64,000 nt of DNA. Origin: Callaeas wilsoni. Lineage: Eukaryota > Chordata > Aves > Passeriformes > Callaeidae. This document shows, piece by piece, positions 54,201 through 59,146 of the stretch. The position numbers and the translations under genes were made by a program. The DNA lies in contig VWPU01002884.1 in the NCBI GenBank assembly GCA_013398955.1, positions 39,977-103,976 of the forward strand, in the 5' to 3' direction. The notes below the pieces were generated by a model. It was not told the DNA's origin. It saw nothing but the letters and a program-made list of their open reading frames with translations, and searched no databases. Each line of letters starts with the position of its first letter. The first letter of the stretch is position 1.

Positions 54201-57200
54201 TTGTACACAAAGAAATGGGGCATGTGGCTCTTCCAAAATTGATCCACCATGTTCAACCTTCCTAAACCTAAACTTAACCATTAGTGCTGTGGTAGAAAAC
54301 AATTTTCATCACTGGCAGTTTTTCAGTTGATTACCAGTCAGAACATACATACATGTACATATGTGTGTATATATATATGTACATATATGTATATATGTGT
54401 GTATATATACATATATATATAAAAAACTTTTATATATATCTCTCTCTAAGTTTTTTCCCGCAGCCCTTAAATTATTGGCTATCTCTATATAGAGATGTAT
54501 TCTGAGAAAGAACAGCCAAGATAAACTAGTCATCACTGGACATATTTCAATTAACAATTAGCAACATGCACAGTTACTAACTTTAGCATGTAATGTGAAA
54601 ATGCCTTAGAGTTGTTTTATAATTATTCATAAGATAAAGACAATTTGGAGTTTTTTTAAAGTTAGTATCTTAAGTGAGTAAAATAAAAAGTCTGCAAACA
54701 TTTTCACAGTCACCTAACCCAAATAAGAAATAGCTAAGTTCTCATAAAACTAGAGAAAGGCATGGACATTCTCTTTCAGCCAGCCTCTTTGTAGAAAAGC
54801 AGCATAGATTTCTATTCCTTACATGTATTAGGAATTACATCTGTCTAACTCCTAGGCTGATCTCAAAGAACCCTTAGTACAAGAAAGGTACGATGATTAG
54901 TACAAACCCAATTAGAAACAAACTTCCTTACAATCTTCCCTTTCTTCAGTGACAGCTGTACTTGATACCAGTGACAGAATTATGCTAGTTTGTCAGACGC
55001 GTTTGTGTCTGAATATTGATTTATTGATTTATCAACCATGTTGATTTTCAGGAACAGCAATGGGCACAAAATGAACAGTATTCACAACAGTAATTATCAT
55101 TAGTTCTAATCATCACTTACCCTTGATCCTTTTTCTGGAAAGCACCGACAAACTGAACAATCCTGTCCTCCACATGGATCAGTATATGCATATCCTCCCT
55201 AAAAATTAAAAGGTTATGGATTTATCAATGCACAACAGACAACAATTACTTCATCAAATATTGTCAGCTGGACATATTGGCTAATTAGATGACTTTCAAG
55301 GCAAAACATCTCTCATCAACATAAACATGCTGGCAAGGTAGAAGCAATAAGTAAAAGCTTATTACTTGTTGCTGTAGAAGGTGGAAGACCTTAACTACAA
55401 GTTATGTTACATAACACTAAATATTACAGCCAAATATAACTTAGGAAACCAGCTGCACCTGAAATAAATTTTAACAGAATCAGAATTTAATTTGCAATAC
55501 TGTGAAATTTGTAACCCATCACATTATTTTAGGAGATTGTTTAACTACAATGAAATGATAAAAGGCAAAACAAGGTGAAGCAGCAAGAAGTTCACTTAGA
55601 GATAAAATCTTGAATTTAATTCTTGTCTATTAAATGAATCAAAGTATATGCACGGTGTAAATATGCATTGCCTACTATTAATTTACTTATTTCTTGTATT
55701 AAAAATTTCTATTATTGTCCTCAATAGCAAAGAAGTGACTGCTTTGCTTCATCAAATTGCAATGAGAAAAAAAATATCATCTTCAATGGGACATGAAAAC
55801 ACAACAAAATGTAAATTCAGTAGATTTTCTGTGTGGTAAGTGAACATGATTTCATTATTCTTTTCTGTTTCCCCAAATGTTAAAAACACACATCATATGC
55901 ACTTATAAACTAAGTTGGAATGTCAACTAAATAACATTATTTTTTCAGTAAAACTGTGTAAATTATCAAAGATATTTTTAAAAGAATTTTAACAAGGAGG
56001 TAAAAGATTTAAGAATAATGTAGGTAAACAAGTAAACAGTGATAAAAAAGAAATTTCCTTGGTGTGGGTTTTCATTATTATCAAGGTCAAGATTGTTTTG
56101 TTACTGGTTTAATACCCAACAGAACACTATAGGCTCATACTTCAATGTTTCAAGGAGAAAACACTGACAAATATTCGATAAGGAGGAAAAATTCTGTTCT
56201 TTCTATCTAAAACATTTTTAGAATATCTGGAATTCCCAAACCTCAGAACAAGAGGGTATGGATGGCCTCTCTCACAGACTGCTTGTCTTTCACACACTGC
56301 ATTTCCCATGAAATTTCTAATCTACTCCAAACTAATCTCTCACCTACTTGTTAGAATCTTGCCTCTCCTGGGATGCCAATAGAATGCAAGTTTCCAACAA
56401 CAGAACTGTTAGACTTTCTTCTGATTGAACATATTAATTTAAAAAAAAATGTCCATTTTCAACAACTCAAATAAAAAGGGATGAGTTTGGGGATTAAAAA
56501 AAAACTCTACAAAAAAACCCAGCTTCTAAGAATACAAAGAGGATGGACTTGAAAGATGTTTCAGTGAGGGCATTGCAAACATAAGGGTAATATGAAGGCC
56601 AGTAGAGACAGGAAAATAAAGTGGATATTGAAACTATATGTGAAATTTTGGCTTCAGAGAGATGGGAAGATCTAGGCTAACATACAGAGCAGAATGGAAA
56701 GCTAGAATTGACATGTGCCATGATGCAGAACCATTAGAGAGATTTTATGAGGAAGGAGACAGACTCAGTGAACAAGGGAGGGTTTTCTACATGCAGCTTT
56801 CCAAAAGCACCTAAAGATGCCAGAATTAGAACCTAGGCAAACCCAGAGCATAAAATTGCAAAATAGATAAGCTGAGTAGCAGAAAGGAAAGTCAGAACTG
56901 CAGGAATATGGAAAGGAACATGATGGTTTTCCCACAGAACCACAGGTCATTTTGGTGCATGTGGTGCTACTCGTTTGAACCCTACCATTCTATCTCCAAC
57001 CTGTCTAAAGTAAATATTAATGACACTTACCCCATCAATTTCTTGAGTTGAAAAAACAATCAGCAGCCACCTGATTTAAAAGAAGAAAACTAAATTAAAA
57101 CTACACTCACAACATAAAACCTTCACAAAAATTTAGCCTGTAAAAAGTGAGAAGTACTCAAGTGTACACATGATTAAGTCCTGTTTGGGGGTACACACCA

Positions 57201-59025
57201 TGAAGAAATGGCCAGCCCATGCTGTAAATATTTGCCTTTTTGGATTTGTGAGACTGAGGACCAACAGATAGGCATGAACAAGACTATGTAAAAGTCCTTA
57301 TAACTCCCCCTTGTAACCTATTTCAAATCCCACAAAGGGCCAGAGAGGAACAATTCCAGACAGATTTCTCCATGGACACCATGAGGTGAAGACTGAGTAG
57401 AGATGGAAATGATCTGCATCTACCTTAAAATCAGTTAGCTGGTGCTGTTTTCTTCTGCTCAGAGAGAGAGGGCAAGAGAAAGTAGAGAGCAAAGCCACAT
57501 TCAGAATAGCCACATGATTCCACAGCAGCTGCTGGGGAAGCCCAGCTCCATGCCAACCACTGCTAGTGATGGATTGTAAAGTTGGGGAAAAAAAAGCATA
57601 TACTAAAACTAAAAGGTAGCCCAAAATTTCTGCAGCAATACAGGAAATAAGCATTCTTTTTAATTATTATTGATGGTAATGCTATTTTTACTAAGAGCTA
57701 AGGTACTCACTCATTATATGAAATGATAAATTAGGTACAGCCATAGCATACAGACTGCTGTTTACTATTTTACAGGCTACAGTCAAGCTTATTTCAAAAT
57801 TACTCCAACTTTGCAAATATCTAGGCATTTAGTAAAATTCCCTATTGAGTTCAACTTGTGTTTTGTCTTTGTTAGTCATATGGTCAACTCTTAGAAGCAC
57901 TGAGAACTGTCCCAGCAAACCCCCAATTAGTCTCCCTGATTATTAATTATTCATAAATTCAAACTGGAAATAATATAACCTGTATATGCACTGATATTTA
58001 CTGATAAATTCAATACTGAAAGCATTAACATATTTTAGCCATTTATGAATATTTACTCCATACACTTTTTACACCTATGTTGCCTGCTACTCGTTTTCAA
58101 ATACACAGATTTTACTGAAACAAAATATTGATGAAAATAATTAGTAGCAACTGAAGACAGAAGAAGCTGTCCCTCACTAAATATGAAATGAAGGACTCAT
58201 TAAACAATGTGAAAGTGCTAGATGATCAGCTACAGCAGTAACTGGTGGAGAAGTCTTCTACATACCAGTGGTTCATCCTTGAATGCATCAAGTAAGTTTG
58301 TGTTGAAAGATTTAACTTCACAGGAAGACTTCAACCAGGTAGCAGATGATAACATTGGTTTGTTTTGTGATTGTTGCTAATTTAAGACCACTTTTGCTTC
58401 TACAGACAGTCCCTGTAAACACTTTTTTCCCATACCTAAGTTGACCAGCTCTAAGTTATTTTTCATTTAGGAAAACACCAAGTTCTCATAAAGCCTTTGC
58501 ACAAGTGAAATAGAAATCTGATGATGTTTTTCCTGATACATGGGGCTGCAGTTCCCCCTTTTTCCAGTCATATACAGCAGGCATGTGTTCACCAGATTCT
58601 CTGCTATTTCCAAATCCCTGCCTCCTGAAGCCAGGCAGGTGTTTCCCAGGTACTTAACTCAGCAAAGACTGTTAGAGGTAAGTCAGTCACAAATAATGCA
58701 GAAAAAAGGCAATAAGAGCTGCCTTGGAGAGACTCAGAGTTATGGTTCTTGTTTCCTACTATTTAAATAGTGTAAGGGCTGAAATTTAGGTGGTATAAAC
58801 TTATAGGCCAGTAATTTAACTCAAATACAATAAATTATCACACAGGCTTATCAAATTATGACAGGCTACAAGTTATTTAACTGCTGATTTCTTATTACTG
58901 TTAAATTGATAGCTAAGAATATATCTCAGTGAATCTGGTTAAAAAAATGTAGTGATCTGTAAAACTCACCAGGCAGCTGTGATAAGCCACTTAATCCGTT
59001 CAAATGAATCCTTTGTCAATGCCAT
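49..59025 (-). CDS. COL4A4: COL4A4 coding span, collagen IV alpha-4 chain; 44 exons in window, 3' end cut off
   Basis: The spliced reading frame starts at ATG 59025 and runs through 44 exons to position 49 without a stop (1492 codons plus one base). The human chain is about 1690 residues, so roughly 190 residues, all NC1, are missing beyond the window edge. Domain order: signal peptide 1 to about 32, 7S segment with Cys 41, 46, 49 and 51, Gly-X-Y helix from about 56 to 1444 with over 20 interruptions, NC1 from about 1445. Family knowledge: alpha-4 pairs with alpha-3 and alpha-5 in a secreted network of glomerular, cochlear, lens and alveolar basement membranes; human loss causes Alport disease. 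Alpha-4 identity is shown by [38 protein letters not shown] and the NC1 start FLLVLHSQ. Exon lengths in codons match my recollection of the human chain over exons 4-18. No frameshift or stop was seen, so the gene looks functional. Confidence 0.97.
961..1077 (-). CDS. COL4A4: COL4A4 coding exon 43
   Basis: 117 nt, residues 1391-1429 plus one base. Regular triplets to the end of the helix: [10 protein letters not shown] with Cys in a Y position, then [10 protein letters not shown] and GYAGPQ. Acceptor TTTATCTAG|GCAT, donor CAAG|GTAAGAAT. Confidence 0.94.
3130..3261 (-). CDS. COL4A4: COL4A4 coding exon 42 (last long interruption)
   Basis: 132 nt, residues 1347-1390 plus one base. GDPGEPG then the break [11 protein letters not shown], matching human DVDDCPRIPG including the cysteine. 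Acceptor ACATTCCAG|GTGA, donor CGAG|GTAAGCTC. Confidence 0.95.
3495..4085 (+). mobile_element. CR1 LINE 3' fragment, + orientation (antisense to COL4A4)
   Basis: About 590 bp resembling the 3' end of a bird CR1 retrotransposon: RT C-terminal remnant around 'caccttgaat', then 'gaacaggctgcccaggga', 'tagatgtggcact' and the 3' end 'ggtcttttccaac'. 5' truncated as usual for CR1. Open frames here are decayed relics. It lies in the intron between exons 42 and 41. Confidence 0.92.
5034..5132 (-). CDS. COL4A4: COL4A4 coding exon 41
   Basis: 99 nt, residues 1314-1346 plus one base. Eleven unbroken triplets, including [10 protein letters not shown] and GRPGPRGPT. The open frame runs past the donor ACAG|GTACTTAT, but the next exon resumes the collagen pattern. 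Acceptor TTTCCAG|GTCC. Confidence 0.93.
5754..5909 (-). CDS. COL4A4: COL4A4 coding exon 40 (interruption with RGD)
   Basis: 156 nt, residues 1262-1313 plus one base. After GPPG comes the break ETIFV, directly followed by RGD (1277-1279), then regular triplets. From memory, human reads RGE at this place. Acceptor TTTTCCTGTAG|GTGA, donor AAGG|GTATGGTC. Confidence 0.94.
6404..6511 (-). CDS. COL4A4: COL4A4 coding exon 39 (Cys interruption)
   Basis: 108 nt, residues 1226-1261 plus one base. Contains the break [10 protein letters not shown], aligned with human APKDIPDPG, then [10 protein letters not shown]. Acceptor GATCCCTTAG|GTAG, donor AGAG|GTATTAAA. Confidence 0.93.
7489..7925 (-). mobile_element. 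CR1 LINE 3' fragment, minus orientation (sense with COL4A4)
   Basis: The + strand reads as the reverse complement of CR1: 'gcaggatcagctagagcagg', 'tctgtccagctggggtttga', 'cttgtcctgtcactggg', 'cctgagccttctcttctgga', 'tctcagcctctcctca'. Diverged and 5' truncated. It lies in the intron between exons 39 and 38. Confidence 0.9.
8324..8452 (-). CDS. COL4A4: COL4A4 coding exon 38
   Basis: 129 nt, residues 1183-1225 plus one base. Breaks at GQSETGPPG and GISIPG; human has GISPPG at the second. Acceptor TTCCTATAAAG|GTCA, donor CCAG|GTAAGAAA. Confidence 0.94.
9230..9301 (-). CDS. COL4A4: COL4A4 coding exon 37
   Basis: 72 nt, residues 1159-1182 plus one base: [19 protein letters not shown], close to human GLNGLHGLKGQKG. 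Acceptor ATCTCTCAG|GTCT, donor CCAG|GTAAAGAT. Confidence 0.94.
9302..13116. other. Intron 36 (3.8 kb)
   Basis: No repeats recognised. The + strand frame at 10187-10654 (155 codons) has no domain, no conserved motif and no splice or promoter support; regarded as chance. Confidence 0.8.
13117..13224 (-). CDS. COL4A4: COL4A4 coding exon 36
   Basis: 108 nt, residues 1123-1158 plus one base. Unbroken triplets, including [10 protein letters not shown] and GLQGLPG. Acceptor ACACTCTCAG|GAGC, donor AAAG|GTAAATAC. Confidence 0.93.
13539..13646 (-). CDS. COL4A4: COL4A4 coding exon 35
   Basis: 108 nt, residues 1087-1122 plus one base. Twelve unbroken triplets, including [16 protein letters not shown], where human has GEQGLPGIQG. 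Acceptor GTTTCTTTAAG|GACT, donor CCAG|GTAATGCC. Confidence 0.93.
13755..13820 (-). CDS. COL4A4: COL4A4 coding exon 34
   Basis: 66 nt, residues 1065-1086 plus one base: GDPTPLLG, a break equivalent to human GDPASHFG, then [14 protein letters not shown] placed the acceptor at GGCAAGAG|GTGA because it keeps phase; its pyrimidine tract is poor, and the nearby CAACAG is out of frame. Donor CCAG|GTACCTCT. Confidence 0.85.
14342..14405 (-). CDS. COL4A4: COL4A4 coding exon 33
   Basis: 64 nt, phase 0 start, residues 1044-1064 plus one base: [13 protein letters not shown] then GPKGCK with a cysteine. Acceptor TTTTTTTAAAAAAATCAG|GGTG, donor AAAG|GTAATGAG. Confidence 0.92.
15479..15657 (-). CDS. COL4A4: COL4A4 coding exon 32
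   Basis: 179 nt, residues 984-1043, ending at a codon boundary (GDQ). Unbroken triplets from GDKGNTG onward. Acceptor TTAACTTCAG|GTGA, donor CAG|GTAAACAG. Confidence 0.93.
15917..16024 (-). CDS. COL4A4: COL4A4 coding exon 31 (long Cys interruption)
   Basis: 108 nt, residues 948-983 plus one base. GPPGDSG is followed by the break CVNLRLEKG, where human has EMAIISQKG; then [10 protein letters not shown]. Acceptor ACTTCCAAG|GTGA, donor GAG|GTAAGTTC. Confidence 0.94.
16406..16549 (-). CDS. COL4A4: COL4A4 coding exon 30
   Basis: 144 nt, residues 900-947 plus one base. Regular triplets including GECGDIG with one Cys. Acceptor ATTACCAG|GAAG. The donor AAAG|GTTTGTAA lacks the usual purine at +3, but phase and exon size require it. 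Confidence 0.92.
16815..17385 (-). mobile_element. CR1 LINE internal ORF2 fragment, minus orientation
   Basis: Reverse complement matches the CR1 segment between endonuclease and reverse transcriptase: 'gggagaaaattagaaaggtc', 'ctactgctgtaaaagacaa', 'ctccatcctttattggatg', 'cttaatgccttctttgcctc', 'gaagcccccataatccag'. Both the 5' end and the 3' end of the element are missing, so this is an internal remnant with broken frames. It lies in the intron between exons 30 and 29. Confidence 0.85.
17694..17864 (-). CDS. COL4A4: COL4A4 coding exon 29
   Basis: 171 nt, residues 843-899 plus one base. Unbroken triplets; contains GQRGDRG with RGD at 851-853. Acceptor CTTTCTCAG|GCTT, donor ACAG|GTATGTTA. Confidence 0.94.
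18508..18669 (-). CDS. COL4A4: COL4A4 coding exon 28 (Cys interruption)
   Basis: 162 nt, residues 789-842 plus one base. Regular triplets with Cys in GAPGCPG, then the break [10 protein letters not shown]; human has GHSCERG here. Acceptor TTTTTTCCAG|GACA, donor CAAG|GTACACAA. Confidence 0.94.
19242..19460 (-). CDS. COL4A4: COL4A4 coding exon 27 (longest helix exon)
   Basis: 219 nt, residues 716-788 plus one base. Starts [16 protein letters not shown]; breaks at GSTIDG and GDTTYG, then regular to GLQ. Human shows GFRGDMGDPG and GDPAFG at the same places. Acceptor CTATCAACAG|GCTT, donor CAAG|GTATGGGC. Confidence 0.95.
19809..19838 (+). repeat. Three tandem copies of a 10-bp unit (CTACTyyACC)
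   Basis: CTACTTTACC, CTACTCCACC and CTACTCTACC stand head to tail. Minor minisatellite in the intron between exons 27 and 26. Confidence 0.8.
19905..20009 (-). CDS. COL4A4: COL4A4 coding exon 26
   Basis: 105 nt, residues 681-715 plus one base. Regular triplets, with GHRGRPG and one break GAGIPG near the 3' end. Acceptor TTATTTCCAG|GACA, donor GAAG|GTGAATTG. Confidence 0.93.
21043..21111 (-). CDS. COL4A4: COL4A4 coding exon 25 (Cys interruption)
   Basis: 69 nt, residues 658-680 plus one base. Starts with the interruption [12 protein letters not shown], matching human GDTISCNVTYPG in length class and cysteine content, then [10 protein letters not shown]. Acceptor TTGCTTCAG|GTGA, donor CAAG|GTATGTTT. 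Confidence 0.94.
21573..21636. repeat. AT-rich low-complexity stretch with ATAC/ATAT units
   Basis: Short run of ACATAGATACACATATAGAG then TATATTAATAT units in the intron between exons 25 and 24. Confidence 0.7.
21710..21893 (-). CDS. COL4A4: COL4A4 coding exon 24
   Basis: 184 nt, phase 0 start, residues 597-657 plus one base. Breaks at GDSGVSVPG and GLGLPG; ends GPPGPKGQK. Human has the same GLGFPGPPG break. Acceptor TTATTTCAG|GGCG, donor AAAG|GTAATTTT. Confidence 0.94.
22256..22362 (-). CDS. COL4A4: COL4A4 coding exon 23
   Basis: 107 nt, residues 561-596: unbroken triplets, including [16 protein letters not shown] and GRDGELG, ending GAE at a codon boundary. Acceptor TATTTTAAG|GATT, donor GAG|GTATGTTT. 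Aligns with human GERGPDGPPGFPGQPG. Confidence 0.93.
23649..23721 (-). CDS. COL4A4: COL4A4 coding exon 22
   Basis: 73 nt, starts at phase 0: [19 protein letters not shown], then the break RVRIK and a split Gly codon. Human has SRVKG here. Acceptor CCATGATGAG|GGGA with a pyrimidine-rich stretch farther upstream, donor AAAG|GTAAACAC. Confidence 0.9.
25075..25190. repeat. A/C-rich low-complexity stretch with a C9 run
   Basis: Many AACAACAA and CAAAAC units plus nine consecutive C at 25152-25160. The minus-strand open frames seen across it are low-complexity artefacts. Confidence 0.7.
25637..25800 (-). CDS. COL4A4: COL4A4 coding exon 21 (CxC interruption)
   Basis: 164 nt, residues 482-536. Begins [14 protein letters not shown]; the two-cysteine break matches human GLCACEPG. 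The rest is regular and ends at a codon boundary (GLP). Acceptor TTCCTGTAG|GAAG, donor CCT|GTGAGTAG. Confidence 0.94.
26127..26219 (-). CDS. COL4A4: COL4A4 coding exon 20 (Cys interruption)
   Basis: Residues about 451-482. Starts with the interruption SVICTDRG, equivalent to human SVIYCSVG, so the Cys-containing break is kept. Then regular Lys-rich triplets ending GAKGEK. Acceptor TTTTCAAAG|GTGT, donor AGG|GTAAGTTG. Confidence 0.94.
26764..26928 (-). CDS. COL4A4: COL4A4 coding exon 19
   Basis: 165 nt, residues about 396-451. Triplets with the break [11 protein letters not shown], then GLPGLP and again a split A|GT Ser codon at the 3' junction. Acceptor TTTTTTTCAG|GTCT, donor CTA|GTAGGTTC. 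The open frame reads past the donor into intron, so the donor was chosen by phase and by homology to exon 20. Confidence 0.92.
27492..27596 (-). CDS. COL4A4: COL4A4 coding exon 18
   Basis: Residues 361 to about 396. Regular triplets ending GRPGYDGA, then a codon split A|GT across the junction, giving Ser instead of the usual Gly. Acceptor TCTCTGTAG|GTCC, donor CAA|GTAAGAGA. Confidence 0.92.
29082..29151 (-). CDS. COL4A4: COL4A4 coding exon 17
   Basis: 70 nt, residues 338-360 plus the first base of Gly361. Holds [15 protein letters not shown] followed by the interruption GTPLLPIK, as in human (TPPLPLKG). The acceptor TCTTACAG|GGGG is good. The donor AAAG|GTTATATC is poor, but the phase and homology place it here. 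Confidence 0.9.
29152..33146. other. Intron 16 (4.0 kb), at the switch from phase-0 to split-codon exons
   Basis: Second largest intron. No CR1, RNA gene or exon recognised; several short frames on both strands look like chance. Confidence 0.8.
33147..33200 (-). CDS. COL4A4: COL4A4 coding exon 16 (last of the phase-0 run)
   Basis: 18 residues (320-337), [18 protein letters not shown]. Acceptor CCTTTCCAG|GGTG, donor CAG|GTAAAAAA. It is followed in the gene by a 4.0 kb intron, and then by exons that mostly split a Gly codon. Confidence 0.93.
34246..34290 (-). CDS. COL4A4: COL4A4 coding exon 15
   Basis: 15 residues (305-319), [15 protein letters not shown], close to the human alpha-4 segment with GSYG. 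Acceptor TTTATTAG|GGTC, donor AAG|GTATGAAG. Confidence 0.94.
34901..34960 (-). CDS. COL4A4: COL4A4 coding exon 14
   Basis: 20 residues (285-304). Begins [12 protein letters not shown] with a one-residue-short break (GRGEK), as in human (GIGAKGEKG). Acceptor GCTCTAG|GGCA, donor CGG|GTAAGAAA. Confidence 0.93.
36069..36122 (-). CDS. COL4A4: COL4A4 coding exon 13
   Basis: 18 residues (267-284), [18 protein letters not shown], six regular triplets. Acceptor ATATGTAG|GGCC, donor AAA|GTAAGTAA. Confidence 0.93.
36895..37068 (+). mobile_element. CR1 LINE 3' end fragment, + orientation
   Basis: Short copy with the recognisable end: 'gttcaaggccaggctggatg', 'aacctgatctagtggaaggt', 'gactcttccaacacaaacca' and the terminal 'ttctatgattctgtgat' repeat. 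It lies in the intron between exons 13 and 12. Confidence 0.9.
37542..37622 (-). CDS. COL4A4: COL4A4 coding exon 12 (double interruption)
   Basis: 27 residues (240-266). Triplets are broken twice, by GSPLLV (249-254) and GAQLFK (258-263). The human alpha-4 chain has a comparable stretch with LLV and a cysteine (CLYKG); here no cysteine is present. Acceptor CTTCCACAG|GGCG; donor AAG|GTGTTAAT is weak at positions +4 to +6. Confidence 0.9.
38567..38608 (-). CDS. COL4A4: COL4A4 coding exon 11
   Basis: 14 residues (226-239), [14 protein letters not shown]. The GIGVDG break is one of the small interruptions shared with the human chain (GVGVKG). Acceptor CAATTAG|GGAA, donor CCG|GTAAGAAA. Confidence 0.93.
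38776..38811 (-). CDS. COL4A4: COL4A4 coding exon 10
   Basis: 12 residues (214-225), [12 protein letters not shown]. Acceptor TTTGAAG|GGTA, donor CAG|GTAGGTAA. Phase 0 on both sides. Confidence 0.92.
39278..39340 (-). CDS. COL4A4: COL4A4 coding exon 9
   Basis: 21 residues (193-213), seven regular triplets, including [12 protein letters not shown]. Acceptor TTTTCCAG|GGAC, donor CCT|GTAAGATC. Confidence 0.93.
40061..40096 (-). CDS. COL4A4: COL4A4 coding exon 8
   Basis: 12 residues (181-192), [12 protein letters not shown], with RGD at 183-185. Acceptor CATTACAG|GGAG, donor CCT|GTAAGTAT. The exon is 36 nt, four triplets. Confidence 0.92.
40320..40388 (-). CDS. COL4A4: COL4A4 coding exon 7 (first helix interruption)
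   Basis: 23 residues (158-180). After GEKGEKG comes the non-triplet stretch [10 protein letters not shown] (168-177), then GPP resumes. The human chain has an interruption at the same place beginning NSVFI, which is good evidence for alpha-4. Acceptor CTTTAAAG|GGAA, donor CCA|GTAAGTAT. Confidence 0.95.
42996..43112 (-). CDS. COL4A4: COL4A4 coding exon 6
   Basis: 39 residues (119-157), 13 unbroken triplets. Includes GCN (Cys135) and [10 protein letters not shown] with RGD at 139-141. I placed the donor at TAT|GTATGTGA, which ends on a full triplet (GPY) and keeps 39 residues as I recall for human; an upstream GTTATA is weaker and out of phase. Acceptor CTTCCAG|GGCC. Confidence 0.92.
44777..44821 (-). 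CDS. COL4A4: COL4A4 coding exon 5
   Basis: 15 residues (104-118), [15 protein letters not shown], nearly identical to the human alpha-4 segment. Acceptor TTTTTAG|GGGC, donor CCT|GTACGT. Too short to show as a separate open frame; found by the collagen pattern and phase. Confidence 0.95.
45718..45852 (-). CDS. COL4A4: COL4A4 coding exon 4 (start of triple helix)
   Basis: Phase-0 exon of 45 residues (59-103): 15 uninterrupted Gly-X-Y triplets, including GPIGSLG and the Lys-rich end GEKGDK. It matches the human alpha-4 exon in length and pattern. Acceptor TTTTCAG|GGTC, donor AAG|GTAGGA. It is separated from exon 3 by the largest intron of the window. Confidence 0.95.
46873..46955. repeat. AT-rich low-complexity stretch
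   Basis: Nearly pure A and T with repeated ATTATAAT and TTAATTA units. Low complexity, no gene content. Confidence 0.85.
49928..50240 (-). mobile_element. CR1 LINE 3' fragment, minus orientation
   Basis: The + strand begins with the inverted CR1 terminus 'tcatagaatcatagaacgg', then 'ccttgaacactcccatggat', 'caacttccctgggcaagctg' and 'aagaatttcttcctcatatc'. Well preserved, so perhaps younger than the other copies. It lies in the large intron between exons 4 and 3. Confidence 0.93.
54343..54450. repeat. TA/TG-rich microsatellite
   Basis: Mixed runs of (AT)n, (GT)n and CATA/GTAC units, ending in a short (TC)n run. Alternating purine-pyrimidine and partly self-complementary, so prone to slippage and length change. 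It is in the 9.3 kb intron 3. Confidence 0.9.
55121..55198 (-). CDS. COL4A4: COL4A4 coding exon 3 (7S domain cysteines)
   Basis: Residues 33-58. Contains [20 protein letters not shown] with Cys 41, 46, 49 and 51. In collagen IV these cysteines link four trimers into the 7S tetramer. The spacing and the PCGG.DCSVC.C string closely match human alpha-4 and separate it from alpha-3. Acceptor TTTTTAG|GGAGG, donor AGG|GTAAGTG. The first Gly-X-Y triplet starts at the last residues. Confidence 0.95.
55199..57030. other. Intron 2
   Basis: 1.8 kb between the signal peptide and 7S exons. AT-rich; no identifiable content. Confidence 0.85.
57031..57070 (-). CDS. COL4A4: COL4A4 coding exon 2 (signal peptide core)
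   Basis: A 40-nt exon completing Trp19 and encoding [13 protein letters not shown] (residues 20-32). It finishes the hydrophobic core; cleavage is likely between about residues 26 and 32. The acceptor is AATCAG|GTGG and the donor GGG|GTAAGTGTC. The human signal has a similar hydrophobic core at this place, with low sequence identity. Confidence 0.85.
57071..58969. other. Intron 1 of the coding region (exon 1 to 2)
   Basis: 1.9 kb. No repeats or exons recognised; the minus-strand frame at 57298-57654 has no domain and no splice support. Confidence 0.85.
58970..59025 (-). CDS. COL4A4: COL4A4 coding exon 1 (start codon, signal peptide)
   Basis: Encodes residues 1-18 plus two bases of a Trp codon: [18 protein letters not shown]. 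It holds the basic n-region and the start of the hydrophobic core of a secretion signal. The donor CTG|GTGAGT is strong. This ATG was chosen because it is the first one after an in-frame TAG at 59110-59112 and it splices in phase to exon 2. The exon continues upstream as 5' UTR; that boundary is unresolved. Confidence 0.85.
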
Positions 59026-59146
59026 TCCCGCTGATTGAGGATTTGTATATGCAGCACTTTTTTTTTCTTTAAATGGCAGGTCTTCTCTTTCCTTCTGTTT
59101 GTGGATGGTCTATAAACACTGTTCCATAGTGGTGTTGTTTTCCCCT
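59026..59146 (-). promoter_or_regulatory. COL4A4: Probable 5' UTR part of exon 1, with short upstream ORF
   Basis: The sequence just upstream of the ATG has no other ATG except a 6-codon frame (ATG GAA CAG TGT TTA TAG) at 59127-59110, in frame with the main start and ending 84 nt before it. A possible acceptor, GGTTCAG|AGGGG, would put the exon edge at 59146; another AG (TTTATAG) would put it at 59109 and exclude the upstream ORF. The boundary is uncertain. Confidence 0.35.

Larger units (their letters stand above)
45853..55120. other. Intron 3, the largest intron (9.3 kb)
   Basis: Separates the 7S exon from the start of the helix. Holds one CR1 copy (49928-50240), an AT-rich patch (46873-46955) and a TA/TG microsatellite (54343-54450). 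I scanned both strands for Gly-X-Y coding and saw none, and the phase across it is intact, so no exon is expected here. The rest is unique AT-rich sequence. Confidence 0.85.

Noticed and set aside
57298..57654. 118-codon minus-strand frame in coding intron 1
   Set aside because: No domain, no splice sites that fit the COL4A4 phase, and exons 1 and 2 join in frame without it.
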